Of a stretch of DNA of 64,000 bases, positions 54,574-64,000 are shown one piece after another. Each line of letters begins with the position of its first letter. Within the stretch, counting starts at the first letter, position 1. The stretch spans positions 2,294,001 through 2,358,000 of the forward strand of contig JYIP02000006.1 in NCBI GenBank assembly GCA_001051155.2, given 5' to 3'. A program made the position numbers and the translations under genes. Below the pieces are notes generated by a model. The model did not search any database, was not told the origin of the DNA, and saw only the letters and a list, made by a program, of their open reading frames with translations. The DNA comes from Chrysoporthe austroafricana (lineage: Eukaryota; Ascomycota; Sordariomycetes; Diaporthales; Cryphonectriaceae).

Positions 54574-56470
54574 CTGCGGTGCTACAGAGATCTGTGCGAC
54601 ACGGACAGACTGGACGTCCCATCGTAAGGGCGCCAGAGGAAGAAAATGGAGTACCAACTGGGATTGTTGTGGAGGTTCGATGCTGCCGGGTACGGTGCAG
54701 AAGACGACGATACCCGAGCGGATGGAGTGCAAGACAGGCGCCTCTCTGCCCGGGTTAGTGGACAGCCTTTTCATGACGACACCCTTGACCCCATGCAAGA
54801 GCCATTCTCGGGCGGCGCTCTTGTTTCGTATCGGCGTTGTTGACGCAAGGACGAAGAAAGAAGACAACAGAATTCATGCCCGCCCGTCATGCCGTTCAAG
54901 CCTGACGGCTCGAGGAAGTTGCATGAAAAGAACGATAACGGATCACGATTGGCACGGAGTTCGGGGGCTCTTCATGGTTTTATTCATTTTTCTAATTTTG
55001 TTGGACGCTCGCCTCTTGAGCGTCACTCTTCATGTTTCTTTTTGTTGAGGAGACGGCCTGGAATTTGCACGGTTTCACTGTTTGTGTTTGCGGACGGCTC
55101 TGGGAAGCCATCGGGGGCGAGATGCGCTGTCATGATGGATTACCGAGTTCATCCAGCCCGAGGCCTCAGCGCGAGGGCCTTGTTTCACGCTTTACGATGA
55201 GCACATGCCGTCTGGTTAGTTTCATAGACTACCTAGGTAGAAATGCTAGGACTAGCTGGCGAGCTTTTGACGAACACTCCTGCGGCCCTGTACCACTGCA
55301 GCCTGGATTTGTCCACTGGATGTAGTACTATCGTTGCGATATCGGATCGTGCTCGAAGAGGGGATCGTCGAGGCTGTACCACCACGCATGCTATACATGT
55401 TCCCGCTTCCCTCAGGATGCGCCCGGCGGGCTGAGTGAGCGCCGAGGGGCTGGCTGACTGTGTTACTACGGGCGCACGCCAACCGCCCACTGGGACAGGA
55501 GAAAAAGAAATGTCGCCCTGTTCTGCCGCTCTCTGGTTGGGCATACTCGCTGGGCATGCTCACTTTGAGCCTGACCACTGGCTGTATCGGCCCTTTCTGT
55601 AAAGGCTGAGTCTTTCTCTTGGTTTTGTTTTGAGTTTCGTTTTCCCCGGCTCGGTGGACGGATGCCAGAAGGAGGGCCGGCGAGACACCATGCGAGTGAA
55701 CATACCGTGGTACTGCACATCTGCCTCCCAGCCCATGCGAGCCTGACCGCCTAGGTCTGTCTCATGGTCGCATCAACTGCCCGCCCATCCGTGCCACACT
55801 GGCTCTTGGGCGGCAGGCCGCACCGACGGCCACGGAGGACGGAAATAGCGCAGCTTCTGCTTATTGAAACAGCTCCTTCCCGTGCTGCTGGCGCGGAGGT
55901 GCCTGTGTCGCTGCCCTCAGCCAATTGTGGACTGCCAAGGGCCCATGCAGCTGCTTCTGCTGCCTGCGCGTCGCCATTCCTGCCCGCAGGGAGACCTGAG
56001 GGGAGCCTATGGGGGGCCTATGGGACCTATCGTGGGTCTCCATGACGTATGTGCACGGCAGGAGAGCTTGCTTGCACGGCAGCTGCAGCTGCAGCTACCC
56101 CTCCCCCGCTCTCTCCCTCCTCTCTGCAAATATAGGTAAAACTGTTGGCATTCCCAAAGAATTGGGGGGTATAAGAAAGGCCATCCTGATCTCTCACCCC
56201 CATCTTTTCTAGAGGCTGGCGATCTCCCGCTTTTCCCCCATCTCCAGTACATCTTCCCTTCGCCGTCTATCCACTAGACTGTCCTTGATTTGATTCGGTC
56301 CAATCCAGATTCACTTTTGTGCACCAGACTACACCAGACTAGACAAAGAGCATCTAGACCATCTAGAAGTCCCGTCTCTGCCATCCCGCCTCATCGTCCC
56401 AACAACCAGCCCAAACAAAAACAAGCCACCCGTCACCCCCAGTCACCACCACCACGGACCCCCATTCACC
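54574..56470. other. Intergenic, 1.9 kb, no gene seen
   Basis: No reading frame looks conserved. The last 250 bases before 56471 are C- and A-rich (CCACCACCACGGACC type), typical of a fungal 5' UTR. Confidence 0.5.
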
Positions 56471-57217
56471 ATGTCTGGCCACAAGATCACCACCATCCTC
56501 TTCGACTGCGACAACACCCTCGTCCTCTCCGAGGAGCTCGCCTTCGAGGGCTGCGCCGACCTGATCAACCAGATCTGTGAGAAGCGCGGCATCAAGCTCG
56601 ACAAGCCCTTCACGGGCGACACCCTGATCATCGAGTTCGTGGGCCAGAACTTCCGCGGCATGCTCAAGACCCTGCAGGAGCGCTACAAGTTCGAGGTCAC
56701 TCCCGAGGAGGAGGAGGCGTATGTCAAGGAGGAGGAGAACATCGTCATCGCCAAGCTCAAGGAGAAGGCCCAGCCCTGCAAGGGCGTCGACGCCCAGCTC
56801 GAGAAGCTAGCCGCCTCCGGCAAGTACAAGATGGCTGTCGTCTCGTCCAGCGCTCTGCGCCGTGTCAAGGCCTCGGTCGAGAAGGTCGGCCAGGACAAGT
56901 ACTTCGGCAACGACATCTTCTCTGCCGCCACCTCCCTGCCCAAGCCCACCAGCAAGCCTGACCCCGCCATCTACCTCCACGCCTGCAAGACCCTGGGCGT
57001 CAAGCCCGAGGAGTGCGTCGCCATCGAGGACTCCAAGTCCGGCTCCCTCTCGGGTAGCCGCGCCGGCATCAAGGTCATCGGCTATGTCGGTCCTTACACC
57101 GACAACAAGAAGGAGGAGATGAAGAAGGTCCTGAGCGATGCCGGCTGCTGCGTCATCATGGAGGACTGGGACGAGTTCCCCGCGATGCTCGAGCAGGTTG
57201 AGTCTGGCAAGGTCTAG
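56471..57217 (+). CDS. HAD-superfamily phosphatase (248 aa)
   Basis: A single exon. Motif I is FDCDNTLV, with the nucleophile Asp12 and second Asp14. The helical cap (about residues 20-95) includes FTGDTLIIEFVGQNFRGM. Motif II is AVVSSSA, and motifs III and IV are KPTSKPDPAIY and AIEDSKSGSLSGSRAG. This is the subfamily I pattern of small-molecule phosphatases such as sugar-phosphate or phosphoglycolate phosphatases; the substrate cannot be read from sequence. Strong bias to C/G-ending codons suggests high expression. Confidence 0.9.
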   Translation: MSGHKITTILFDCDNTLVLSEELAFEGCADLINQICEKRGIKLDKPFTGDTLIIEFVGQNFRGMLKTLQERYKFEVTPEEEEAYVKEEENIVIAKLKEKAQPCKGVDAQLEKLAASGKYKMAVVSSSALRRVKASVEKVGQDKYFGNDIFSAATSLPKPTSKPDPAIYLHACKTLGVKPEECVAIEDSKSGSLSGSRAGIKVIGYVGPYTDNKKEEMKKVLSDAGCCVIMEDWDEFPAMLEQVESGKV

Positions 57218-58043
57218 GGGAACAGCCTGCCCAACTAGCTGACGACGTACTTGTGGTCATCATCAGGCATCAGCCTTCATGTGGATTTTTTGTTACTGTG
57301 GGTATTGAGAGCGAGCGGGATCATACAAAAGTGGTTTGCTGAGATTTCGATTATGGACATGAACGACTAGACTAGTCGAACACTACACGAATGCAATGAA
57401 GACATGTCATCACGGGCACCATCCCTCCCCACCCTCTCTGAAGAGCCATGGACATAATCCCATATGAAGCTGACTACATCTTATTCAGCTGCATGCATGC
57501 TTTTCTTGTGGTCCAAACTGCCTCTTCAAGCTCTTTGTCGCAGCAGAGAGGAGTACATTCACATGAGCCCAGACGCCTCTCCCCCGCTTTTGAACTCTGC
57601 TATTGCATCACCATGCATACATGCCACGTAGAATTTCAAGAGGGAAATTCAAGAATGTGTGCGAATGAAGGCAGTGGAGGAGGAGAGGAAAAGGAAGCGA
57701 TCAGCCAGCCAGCTAGCGTAGACAGCAAGCATGGTGACCGCTCTAAGCGCCCCCACCCCCCAACCTTCGTTCCAAGCCCTCAGGAAACTCCTAGGTTGCT
57801 TCTATTATGGAGAGGATATTGACGTGGTGAATAATAAAAATGCTGAGAATCATGGGTAGAGGGAGAACTGGAACGTCTGCCGCCTACCGCGGGACTGTAT
57901 CAGTACTGGTAGCTTTGTTGGATGAGCCGGGGGTTGGGTGGGCAAAAGGTTGGCGAGTGGCTATCATTCGAGGGGCGTAGGGGCTCACATAGGCACTGCA
58001 TGTTGTCACGAAGGCATTCACAGGCCTGCTGAGGGCGATCGGT
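57218..58043. other. Intergenic between convergent HAD gene and RIT1
   Basis: 3' UTRs of both genes; no supported gene. Confidence 0.6.
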
Positions 58044-59740
58044 TCAATTCCGCCAGTCCATCAGGAAGCTATTCACGCTCTGCAGCGTCGCGCGGTTGGG
58101 GTTCGCGTCGGGCATCGCGGTCATGATGCGGCCCAGCCTGACCTTGACGAGGGCCTTGCTGAAGGACGGCGCCGCCGCCACCCTCCCCTCGCCGCTGCTG
58201 CTGCCGCCGTCCGGCCTCCTCACGGTCTCGCCCCCGTCGTCCTCGAAGCACCAGCACAGCAGCGCGAGGGCGACGCCCACGGAGAGGTCCTGCCCGCCCG
58301 TCTCGCACGCGACGAGGATCCGCCGCGGCCGGTGCTGCGGGTCCGGGTCCTCCCCGGCGGCCCCGGGCCCGGCCCCGCTGCCCGAGTGCAGGAACCGTGT
58401 TGCGAAGTCGCAGATGGTGGGCAGCGCCACCCGCAGGTTCCGGCTGGCTACTTTGTGCTTCCCGAGGCCGACCTCCATCCGGGCCGGCGAGGTGGTCCAG
58501 GCCTCGGCCGGCGTGGCGGCTGGCAGAAGGGCGATCGTGCACCACGCGGCGTCGCCTGGGAGGGTCTGTGGTATCGGGAGCGGCGAGACGTAGAGGTGGG
58601 ATGTGAGTTGCCGTATCGCTGGTGGGAGACCGGTGGGGCCGCCGCCGCTGGCGGTGCTCTCCTCCGGGGGGCGTTGTCTTGCGGACGCTACGAGGCGCTT
58701 GATGAGGTCCGGAAGGTCGGCCTCGGGGGTGGAGAGGAGCTGGTCCGCGTTTGCCCAGAATATAGGAGGCTCGAGGCCGTAGGCCCAGTTCTCGGTGTCG
58801 TCGCCTGCGCCCTGGATGTACCCGGCATGCCCGCTCATCTCGCCGTCGACCACTCTTCTCGAGGACGTACAGCAGATGACGGGGCGGAACTCCTCGAAGA
58901 TCTGCTGCTGGGAGCCGCCATCGCCGTCGCCCGCCTGGTAGTGGCCGAGGGCCGTTTCCTGGGTCACCCAGGTCGGCCGCAGGGGCTTTGAGATCTGCAA
59001 CCGGAGGCTGGCCAGGTCGATGTTGAGCTGCTTAAACGCCTCCAGCCCCTCGGGGATCCGTGCCAGCGCTTGGCTCCTTTCTGAGTCCGAGACTGCGTTT
59101 GGCGGGACGTAGAGGTTGTGAGATTCGGGCTGGTCTGGGAAGAGTGCCCGGTTGAGCACGCAGCACCATATCGGGACGGTCTTGCTGAGAGCGTCTGGCA
59201 TTCCTTTTTGGAAATGTCAGCAGGTGGGATCCTGGTATGTACCTATAGTATAGGTCTCTCGCCCTGGGCTGATCACCTACTCTTCCCCCTCCGGGTCGAA
59301 TCAACGATGATAATCCTTCACCCCCGTCTCATCTCAGTCAGCCCGGCTCACCGCCACCGAGCGCGCAGGTTCCCTCCGGCGCAAGGGTCCGCGACTCACC
59401 CGTCACACCTCTCGATGACCGGCAGCAGGTGCAGGTTCAGCCGCCTCGTCGAGAACCTCCACTGGCCGGCGTGCCCGTCCGTGCTCTTGAAGTACGCGCT
59501 CCCGCCCTTCACCTCCGGGCGGATGTACCAGCTGCCGCACCGCTCGTTCGCGACGAGCGGCCGCGCGCCCCCGAACGCGGCCGCGACCTCCTCGACGAAG
59601 CCCGCGTCCTGCCGAACCGACCTCAGGCGGTTCGTGATGGACAGGTTAGCGCGCTTCAGGTCGCCCAGGAGGCGGTTGATGTTGCTGGTGCCGGCATCGG
59701 CCGACTGGGAGGGGAAGAGAATGTCGGAGAGGGATGTCAT
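58044..59740 (-). CDS. RIT1: Initiator tRNA A64 2'-O-ribosyl phosphate transferase (511 aa, 3 exons)
   Basis: Rit1 adds a ribosyl phosphate to A64 in the T-stem of initiator tRNA-Met, keeping it away from elongation factor. Exons are 59740-59400, 59315-59281 and 59203-58044. Family landmarks in order are SITNRLRSVRQDAGFVE, NERCGSWYI, SAYFKSTDGHAGQWRFS, RRLNLHLLP, the short second exon giving IIIVDSTRRGKR, and MPDALSKTVPIWCCVLNRAL. Near the C-terminus are ILVACETGGQDLSVGVALALL and LVKVRLGRIMTAMPDANPNRATLQSVNSFLM. The 35-nt middle exon is fixed on both sides by frame and family continuity. An upstream in-frame TTG codon is not a start. Length agrees with fungal Rit1. Confidence 0.93.
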
Positions 59741-60635
59741 AGCAGCAGAGGAGGGGAGGTATGAGATGGCCCAGGTCGGCTCAGCATCGGATTGTCTGGA
59801 GGCTGTGCCTCGTGAGAAGCTTGGGGGGGGGGTGGATGAGGCTGTTGAGAGCCGCTCGCTGGAGGTGAATATCAATTTTGACTAGCAGGGCTCCCTAGAT
59901 CCGGCACTTGGCGAGAGCCCTGGAAAGGCTGATGGCTTGGAGGCTGTGGGCGGCCTGCGGTAGCAATCAGCACTAGCATTTTAGGGCACTAGTGGTAGAG
60001 TGGTACTCAGCACGGCCCATAGTGCTTGTGATGAGGTTTTAGGTGAGCTTTCCGGCAGCCTCAGGCCTGTAGTTTTCGGCATCCCAGAACAAGGCCACAG
60101 AATGGGCTCCAGATAACTCTGCACATCACAGCATTTTGTTTTACATGCTCCTCCATTTTAGTGCAGTGGTTTACTTATTGTACATGGCAAGCACTTGGAG
60201 TCTGCTTGCCATTAATGTGCTTGCTTTCAAGCTCTATTTATGCGACCAGCCACACGCCCAGTCTCTAGCTAATCCAGTTACTAAAGTTGCTAAAAGCGAG
60301 GACAAGTCCTAATCCAATCCTCCCAGTACTGCTGAACATACCCAATGCTTCCATCTTCACGCCCTGAAGTTTTCCATCGCCAGCTCTCAGGATCCGAGCA
60401 ACGTGCAGCAGGTTAGCCATCTTGTATCCCCTAAGCATATCCCACCCGGCCGCATTCAAGGGCCCCAACGCTGCGGAATAATCTACGCGTCGTACATATA
60501 TTCTGATTTGTGTAGGCCTCTGACACCAGCGCAGGCATTGCAAGCGATAGCGTAGCTTCTTTTTGCGTTACATAGCACTCAAAGCAGTTGCGAATTAGAT
60601 ACACATAGTAATCGATTCCGCGATGGCGTGGACTG
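59741..60635. other. Intergenic, RIT1 promoter side
   Basis: No gene supported. A minus-strand frame at 60265-60543 has no recognised relative. Confidence 0.5.
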
Positions 60636-61749
60636 TTAGTTTTGATTCAGAGTGTTTTCGATCTCAGTGCATTGGCCAATGCGTCCAGACCACTCCCCAG
60701 GCCTTCTGATCGAGCCTGGGATCTTCTCTACGCTATGCGCACCCAGGGCCCTCCTAATCGGCTTCCACCTCGGCACCTTAAACTCAGCCTCCGCAAGCGC
60801 ACGCAGCTGCTCGAGACGCATCGACGCCGGCCCCTCCATGCCGGTAGACTCAGCCCATCGAATAGCTAACATGATCAGGGCGTGAAGCGTATACGTAGCA
60901 TCGTTCCCTGCGTTGTGCAGGTGGTCCCAGTCATGAGGCAACACTAAGCTCTGTAAGGATATCCGAGAGGGCGAAGTGTTGTAATGGCGGGTGCTTTGCT
61001 CCCGGCAAACCGGGATCGAGGATGTGTTTGCTGAGCCGGTGTGTGTCGAGGATAGCGGCTACAGGTGCTGTGCGGCCGATTTGTACGCCTAGCCGTCGGA
61101 TGATTTCAAGGTCGCGTTGTGGGGTGTGTCCCACGATCACGATAGTGCGTAGACTGGACGCTGGTCCATTGTCATCATGATTCCTATTGTCAGCGGCATC
61201 TTCCTGAAACTGGAGGCAGCGGATAATAGTATCAACTAAGTCCTCCCTTGCAACATAGCGGGTCTTTGCAAAGGCGCACTCTCGAAAGTCGGCGACGTCA
61301 CAGTCCTCAAAATCTTCAGAGGCACAAGAAGTGGAGAACTGCTGTGTTAATATTAAGGGGCGCTTAGACGTAGACTTCGTCTTTTCCTCGTTCGTACTTT
61401 CGTTTGATACCGTCGGTTGGGACTCGGAAGAGGAGGTGAATATGGACCGGGTATCGAGGATGGCGAACCCAACCTCTCTCACGCCTTTGACCTGTTTTCT
61501 ATTAACTTGAAGGGTATTTCTCTTGCCACCCGAGGCCTCTAGATCAATAGACACGATGATCGCGTCCTGTGGGAACGGTGAAGCCAAGTCGGACAACCGG
61601 AAAAGCCGCTCAAGGCTTCCAGTCCTCCATCGGGAGCAACAAAAAGTCCGTCTTGGTCCATGGGCGCATTCATACTGCCAGGCTAAACTGCCAAAAAGCT
61701 GATGGAATTTGAAAGACGTAAATCCTGGGACCTTCGGAAATTTCAACTC
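60636..61749 (-). pseudogene. Gfd2/YDR514C-like nuclease-fold gene broken by a frameshift
   Basis: The minus strand reads from an acceptor-like TTGCAG (ending 61750). LVxxLE-type motif VSIDLEAS comes first, then VREVGFAILDTRS, TIVIVGHTPQRDLEIIRRLG, AAILDTHRLSKHIL and HFALSDILTEL. The frame then ends, and the expected continuation HLHNAGNDATYTLHALIMLAIRWAE lies one base out of frame from about 60940 down to 60636. Asp residues in VSIDLE, HTPQRDL, LDTH and GNDATYTL match the DEDD/RNase H-fold pattern of the Gfd2/YDR514C-like domain. The shift falls somewhere in the 30 bases around 60940-60970. No intron there gives a good join. No ATG start was found in the N-terminal exon, so an upstream exon is missing or lost. 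Confidence 0.65.
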
Positions 61750-62101
61750 CTGCAAGTGGAAGTGAAAGTTTGCTTTTGGCTTGGGGTGCCAATCCGGCGG
61801 CTTGGGCTAAACCAGAGGCCGCTTAACTTGACCTCCACGAACCGACACTGCCCAGGGGTCCCCTGCGCCAAGTAGCCTGTATTCTTAATGAGGGCGAACG
61901 CAACCGGGTTTTGTCTTAGTTTGGGCGAAGGGAGGCTGACTGGTGGTGGTTGAACAACAAAGGTGCCGGGGAGGGTGAAGCAAGACCAGTGCAGGCAAGG
62001 GTGCTTTTATATCGTGCGTCCTACATTAAGTAAGCCCGGCTTGTTTGACGGCCTGGAGCGACCAATCACAAATTCACTTTCAACTAGTCAATATTGCCAC
62101 A
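61750..62101. other. Possible 5' part of the Gfd2-like gene, and intergenic DNA
   Basis: A minus-strand frame at about 61800-61920 (phrases NPVAFALIKNTGYL, TPGQCRFVEVKL) is open without an ATG. It could be part of an upstream exon, but no family match was recognised. Confidence 0.35.
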
Positions 62102-62459
62102 ATGAAGTACCGTATTGCAACAAAATTTCAGTTCCTTAGCTATCTTATTACTGGCTATAATCGCGATACTATTCTTGAATATATTAATGTTCCGATGAAG
62201 ATTCAGCAGCGCTAGTAGCAAAAGGCTTTTGACCGGCGATTTGATTTACATCGACGGCCTCTTTTGATTATCGATGCATACGTTGAAGATGGCGCTCGGT
62301 CCGGACGACTTATGAAACGTAACGACGAGAAAGACAATGCTCTTGATATTGTTCGCAAAGACTGATATGGCAGAGAGCTTACTTTTGAAACAATACAATT
62401 GAACTTGTCTAGCCAAGGACGTCGTAAAAGAAGTTCAGAGGGTGGGTAGTTTGTTAAAG
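62102..62459 (+). mobile_element. Decayed Tc1/mariner-type transposase relic (N-terminal part)
   Basis: The plus strand from ATG 62102 reads QFLSYLITGYNRDTILEYI, then tandem TAG TAG stops, QKAFDRRFDLHRRPLLI, YVEDGARSGR, DIVRKD, a TGA stop, and YGRELTFETIQLNLS. This is the helix-turn-helix order of fungal Tc1/mariner transposases, where ARSGRP and KDRYGRE are typical. Three stops within 120 codons and the absence of the DDE catalytic domain show a dead, truncated copy. The TAG codons are what C-to-T change of CAG would give, as in repeat-induced point mutation, and the patch is visibly AT-rich against its flanks. No terminal inverted repeats were found. Confidence 0.7.
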
Positions 62460-63638
62460 TGTTTTTAGTAGTAAAATTAGTGAATTTATAAGGGTCCATC
62501 CTGTTTATTTAGCTTCTTTTAGAAAAGTGGGTCCTGACTGCAGTAGCTTCAGATACAACTCTTTGCAGTTCAGCACACTCTCATCCGTGAGCCTCATCCG
62601 TTCCTCCCTCACCTACTCGAACCGCGATGCACCTCGACAAGATGGCTGGCAGACGATCGCCAGCTCGCAGGCCCAAGTGAGCTAGGTAGCTGCTGCGTCC
62701 GACGAGGCGACTGAAACTCCCAGAGCCGGCCCGGCCTACGGGTCTCTGTGAAACCGGCCGCGCCCGGCTCTGACCTTGAGCCCATCACGGCCGTTGAGGC
62801 ATCATGAGGGCTTAGTAATGAAGCCGCCTGGACGTCCACCCGTGAGGTTTTTGGTGTCAGATGTCGGCACCGAATAGCAGAGAGGTTTGGGTACCAGCGA
62901 GTGCGTCCCGCCCCAAGACACACTCACGCAGCCCGACCACGAGAACGAAAGGCCTTGGGTCAACCACGTGGAACGAGAGGAGGAAAAGAGTCATGAGGAT
63001 AAGCAACCGACGTGTCCCACCAGGTGGAGGTGACAAGTAGCCACCACACCACGGCTGCAACGCTGCATTTCTTCTCGTCCACCAGACCTCAGGAGACACC
63101 CCCGGTCGTGTTGTTTACTTAGGGGGCCTAAGAGCGCTACCTGGCCAGGGGTCCTGATTGGCAGCCTTATCGCTGCTGGTCCCTCTTGGGCCGTACTCGG
63201 GCCTGCGTCCCTGGCCACACAGAACAGCCGCCCAGAGAAACGCACTGCCAGGGGGGTGGTCTCGATGCCTCCCCCCGCGAACTCCTGTAAGCTGATTGAG
63301 CCCACCTGTCCGAGACGCCTCTCTTGTGTCACGGCCACCTCGACGGGCAGAGTTGGGTGGCATCCGGAGCCTGGTCTGCGGTGCTTGGGCTTTCCCATCC
63401 CCTCCTGGCGAGCACCGAGCGCGGAACAGACCATCGCAGCAAGGGATTATTTAGGCACCGCCCTGGCCTCACCGACCCGGCTGCGCCCGCCTGCTCCTGG
63501 GCGCTGGGTTCGAAATCTGAACGTCTCCGCGGCTGACCGTTGCTGCCCCCGACGGCGGCAGCATCGAGCACACCCGTCTTGTCGATTTATGTCTTGACAA
63601 CTCTCACTCACGTCCCGCCTGCTCGCATCACCCCAACC
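62460..63638. other. Intergenic, promoter of the right-edge gene
   Basis: An AT-rich end of the transposon relic gives way to GC-rich DNA. No supported gene. Confidence 0.5.
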
Positions 63639-64000
63639 ATGGCGTCTGCCGGCGAGGGGTCAGACATCGAGGCTCTCAGGAAGAGGGTCGAGTATGGCCT
63701 CAGCCTGCTCGGGAGGGAGCAGAATGCGTCCACGAGAGAGAGGATGAAGAACGCGTGAGTCGCGCTGGTCACATGGCAACAAGGGCAAAAGAAAAAAGAA
63801 AGGAAAGAAAGAGAAAGAAAGAGGCTGACTCATTCCGACAGCATCCACGCTGATCGAGAGCGCCTGAGGCAGCTCGAGAAGGATCAGCCACGCCGGGAAC
63901 CTATGGGCACCGCGCCAGAGAGATCAAAAAGCAAGGTCTGGGATGCCATGTAAGTCTTACTCTCACGCCGCCTCGCAGTGGGCCCCGTGCGTTCAGGTGA
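63639..64000 (+). CDS. 5' part of an unknown coiled-coil protein (runs off the window)
   Basis: Exon 1 is 63639-63754, exon 2 is 63842-63949; a GTAAGT donor follows at 63950, so the gene continues beyond 64000. The visible 74 residues start MASAGEGSDIEALRKRVEYGL, continue REQNASTRERMKNA joined to IHADRERLRQLEKDQ, and then PERSKSKVWDAM. They are charged and helical, probably coiled-coil. The purine-rich tract before the CAG acceptor at 63841 is unusual, because introns normally have pyrimidines there. Family unknown. Confidence 0.6.

Noticed and set aside
58030..58060. tRNA-like GGTTCAATTCC near the RIT1 stop
   Set aside because: No matching acceptor, D or anticodon stems are found around it.
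63500..63520. GGTTCGAAATC, a B-box-like word
   Set aside because: The surrounding sequence cannot be folded into a cloverleaf by eye.

Overview
The window looks like nuclear DNA of a filamentous ascomycete, most likely a Sordariomycete. Genes carry short introns (about 50-130 nt) with GTNNGT donors and CTAAC-like branch sites. The gene set (LAS1, RIT1, a Dsc1/Tul1-type ligase, an ERp38-type PDI, a 56-residue S29) is fungal, and there is a decayed Tc1/mariner copy. Coding exons are GC-rich. Exon structures below were assembled by hand from splice signals and reading-frame continuity; all joined coding lengths are multiples of three. Product names rest on motif and family recognition only.

Layout. 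0-9.3 kb, all minus strand: EF-hand protein, glyoxalase II (GLO2), pre-rRNA processing nuclease LAS1, a broken fragment of saccharopine reductase (LYS9), and a low-complexity acidic protein. 9.3-19.8 kb: a gene-free, GC-rich desert with many short tandem repeats and GTAC-type motifs. 19.8-27 kb: a PfkB sugar kinase (minus) and, after another gene-poor stretch, an MFS transporter (plus) with a GC-AG intron. 27-37.7 kb: sparse, with two small membrane proteins. 37.7-43.4 kb: a secreted protein, NAD kinase, and a frameshifted alpha/beta hydrolase. 43.5 kb: a tRNA-Lys(CTT) gene. 44-59.7 kb: a dense housekeeping block (mitochondrial EF-Tu, S29, PDI, HSBP1, Dsc1/Tul1, Sis1-type J protein, HAD phosphatase, RIT1). 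60.6-64 kb: a frameshifted Gfd2/YDR514C-type gene, a transposase relic, and the 5' end of an unknown gene running off the window.

The most unusual object is the tRNA-Lys gene. Besides an ordinary 19-nt anticodon-loop intron, it holds a 57-nt insert in its T-arm with all the marks of a spliceosomal intron: GTATGT donor, CTAAC branch site, CAG acceptor. Removing both inserts restores a full cloverleaf. An upstream TATA-like element, a rebuilt B box and a downstream T-run suggest it could still be a Pol III gene.

Functional neighbourhoods: 46.3-54.6 kb groups proteostasis genes (ER PDI with KDEL, HSF-binding protein, Golgi ubiquitin ligase, Hsp40). LAS1, RIT1, TUF1, S29 and the tRNA all serve translation, but their scattered placement gives no sign of co-regulation beyond shared divergent promoters.
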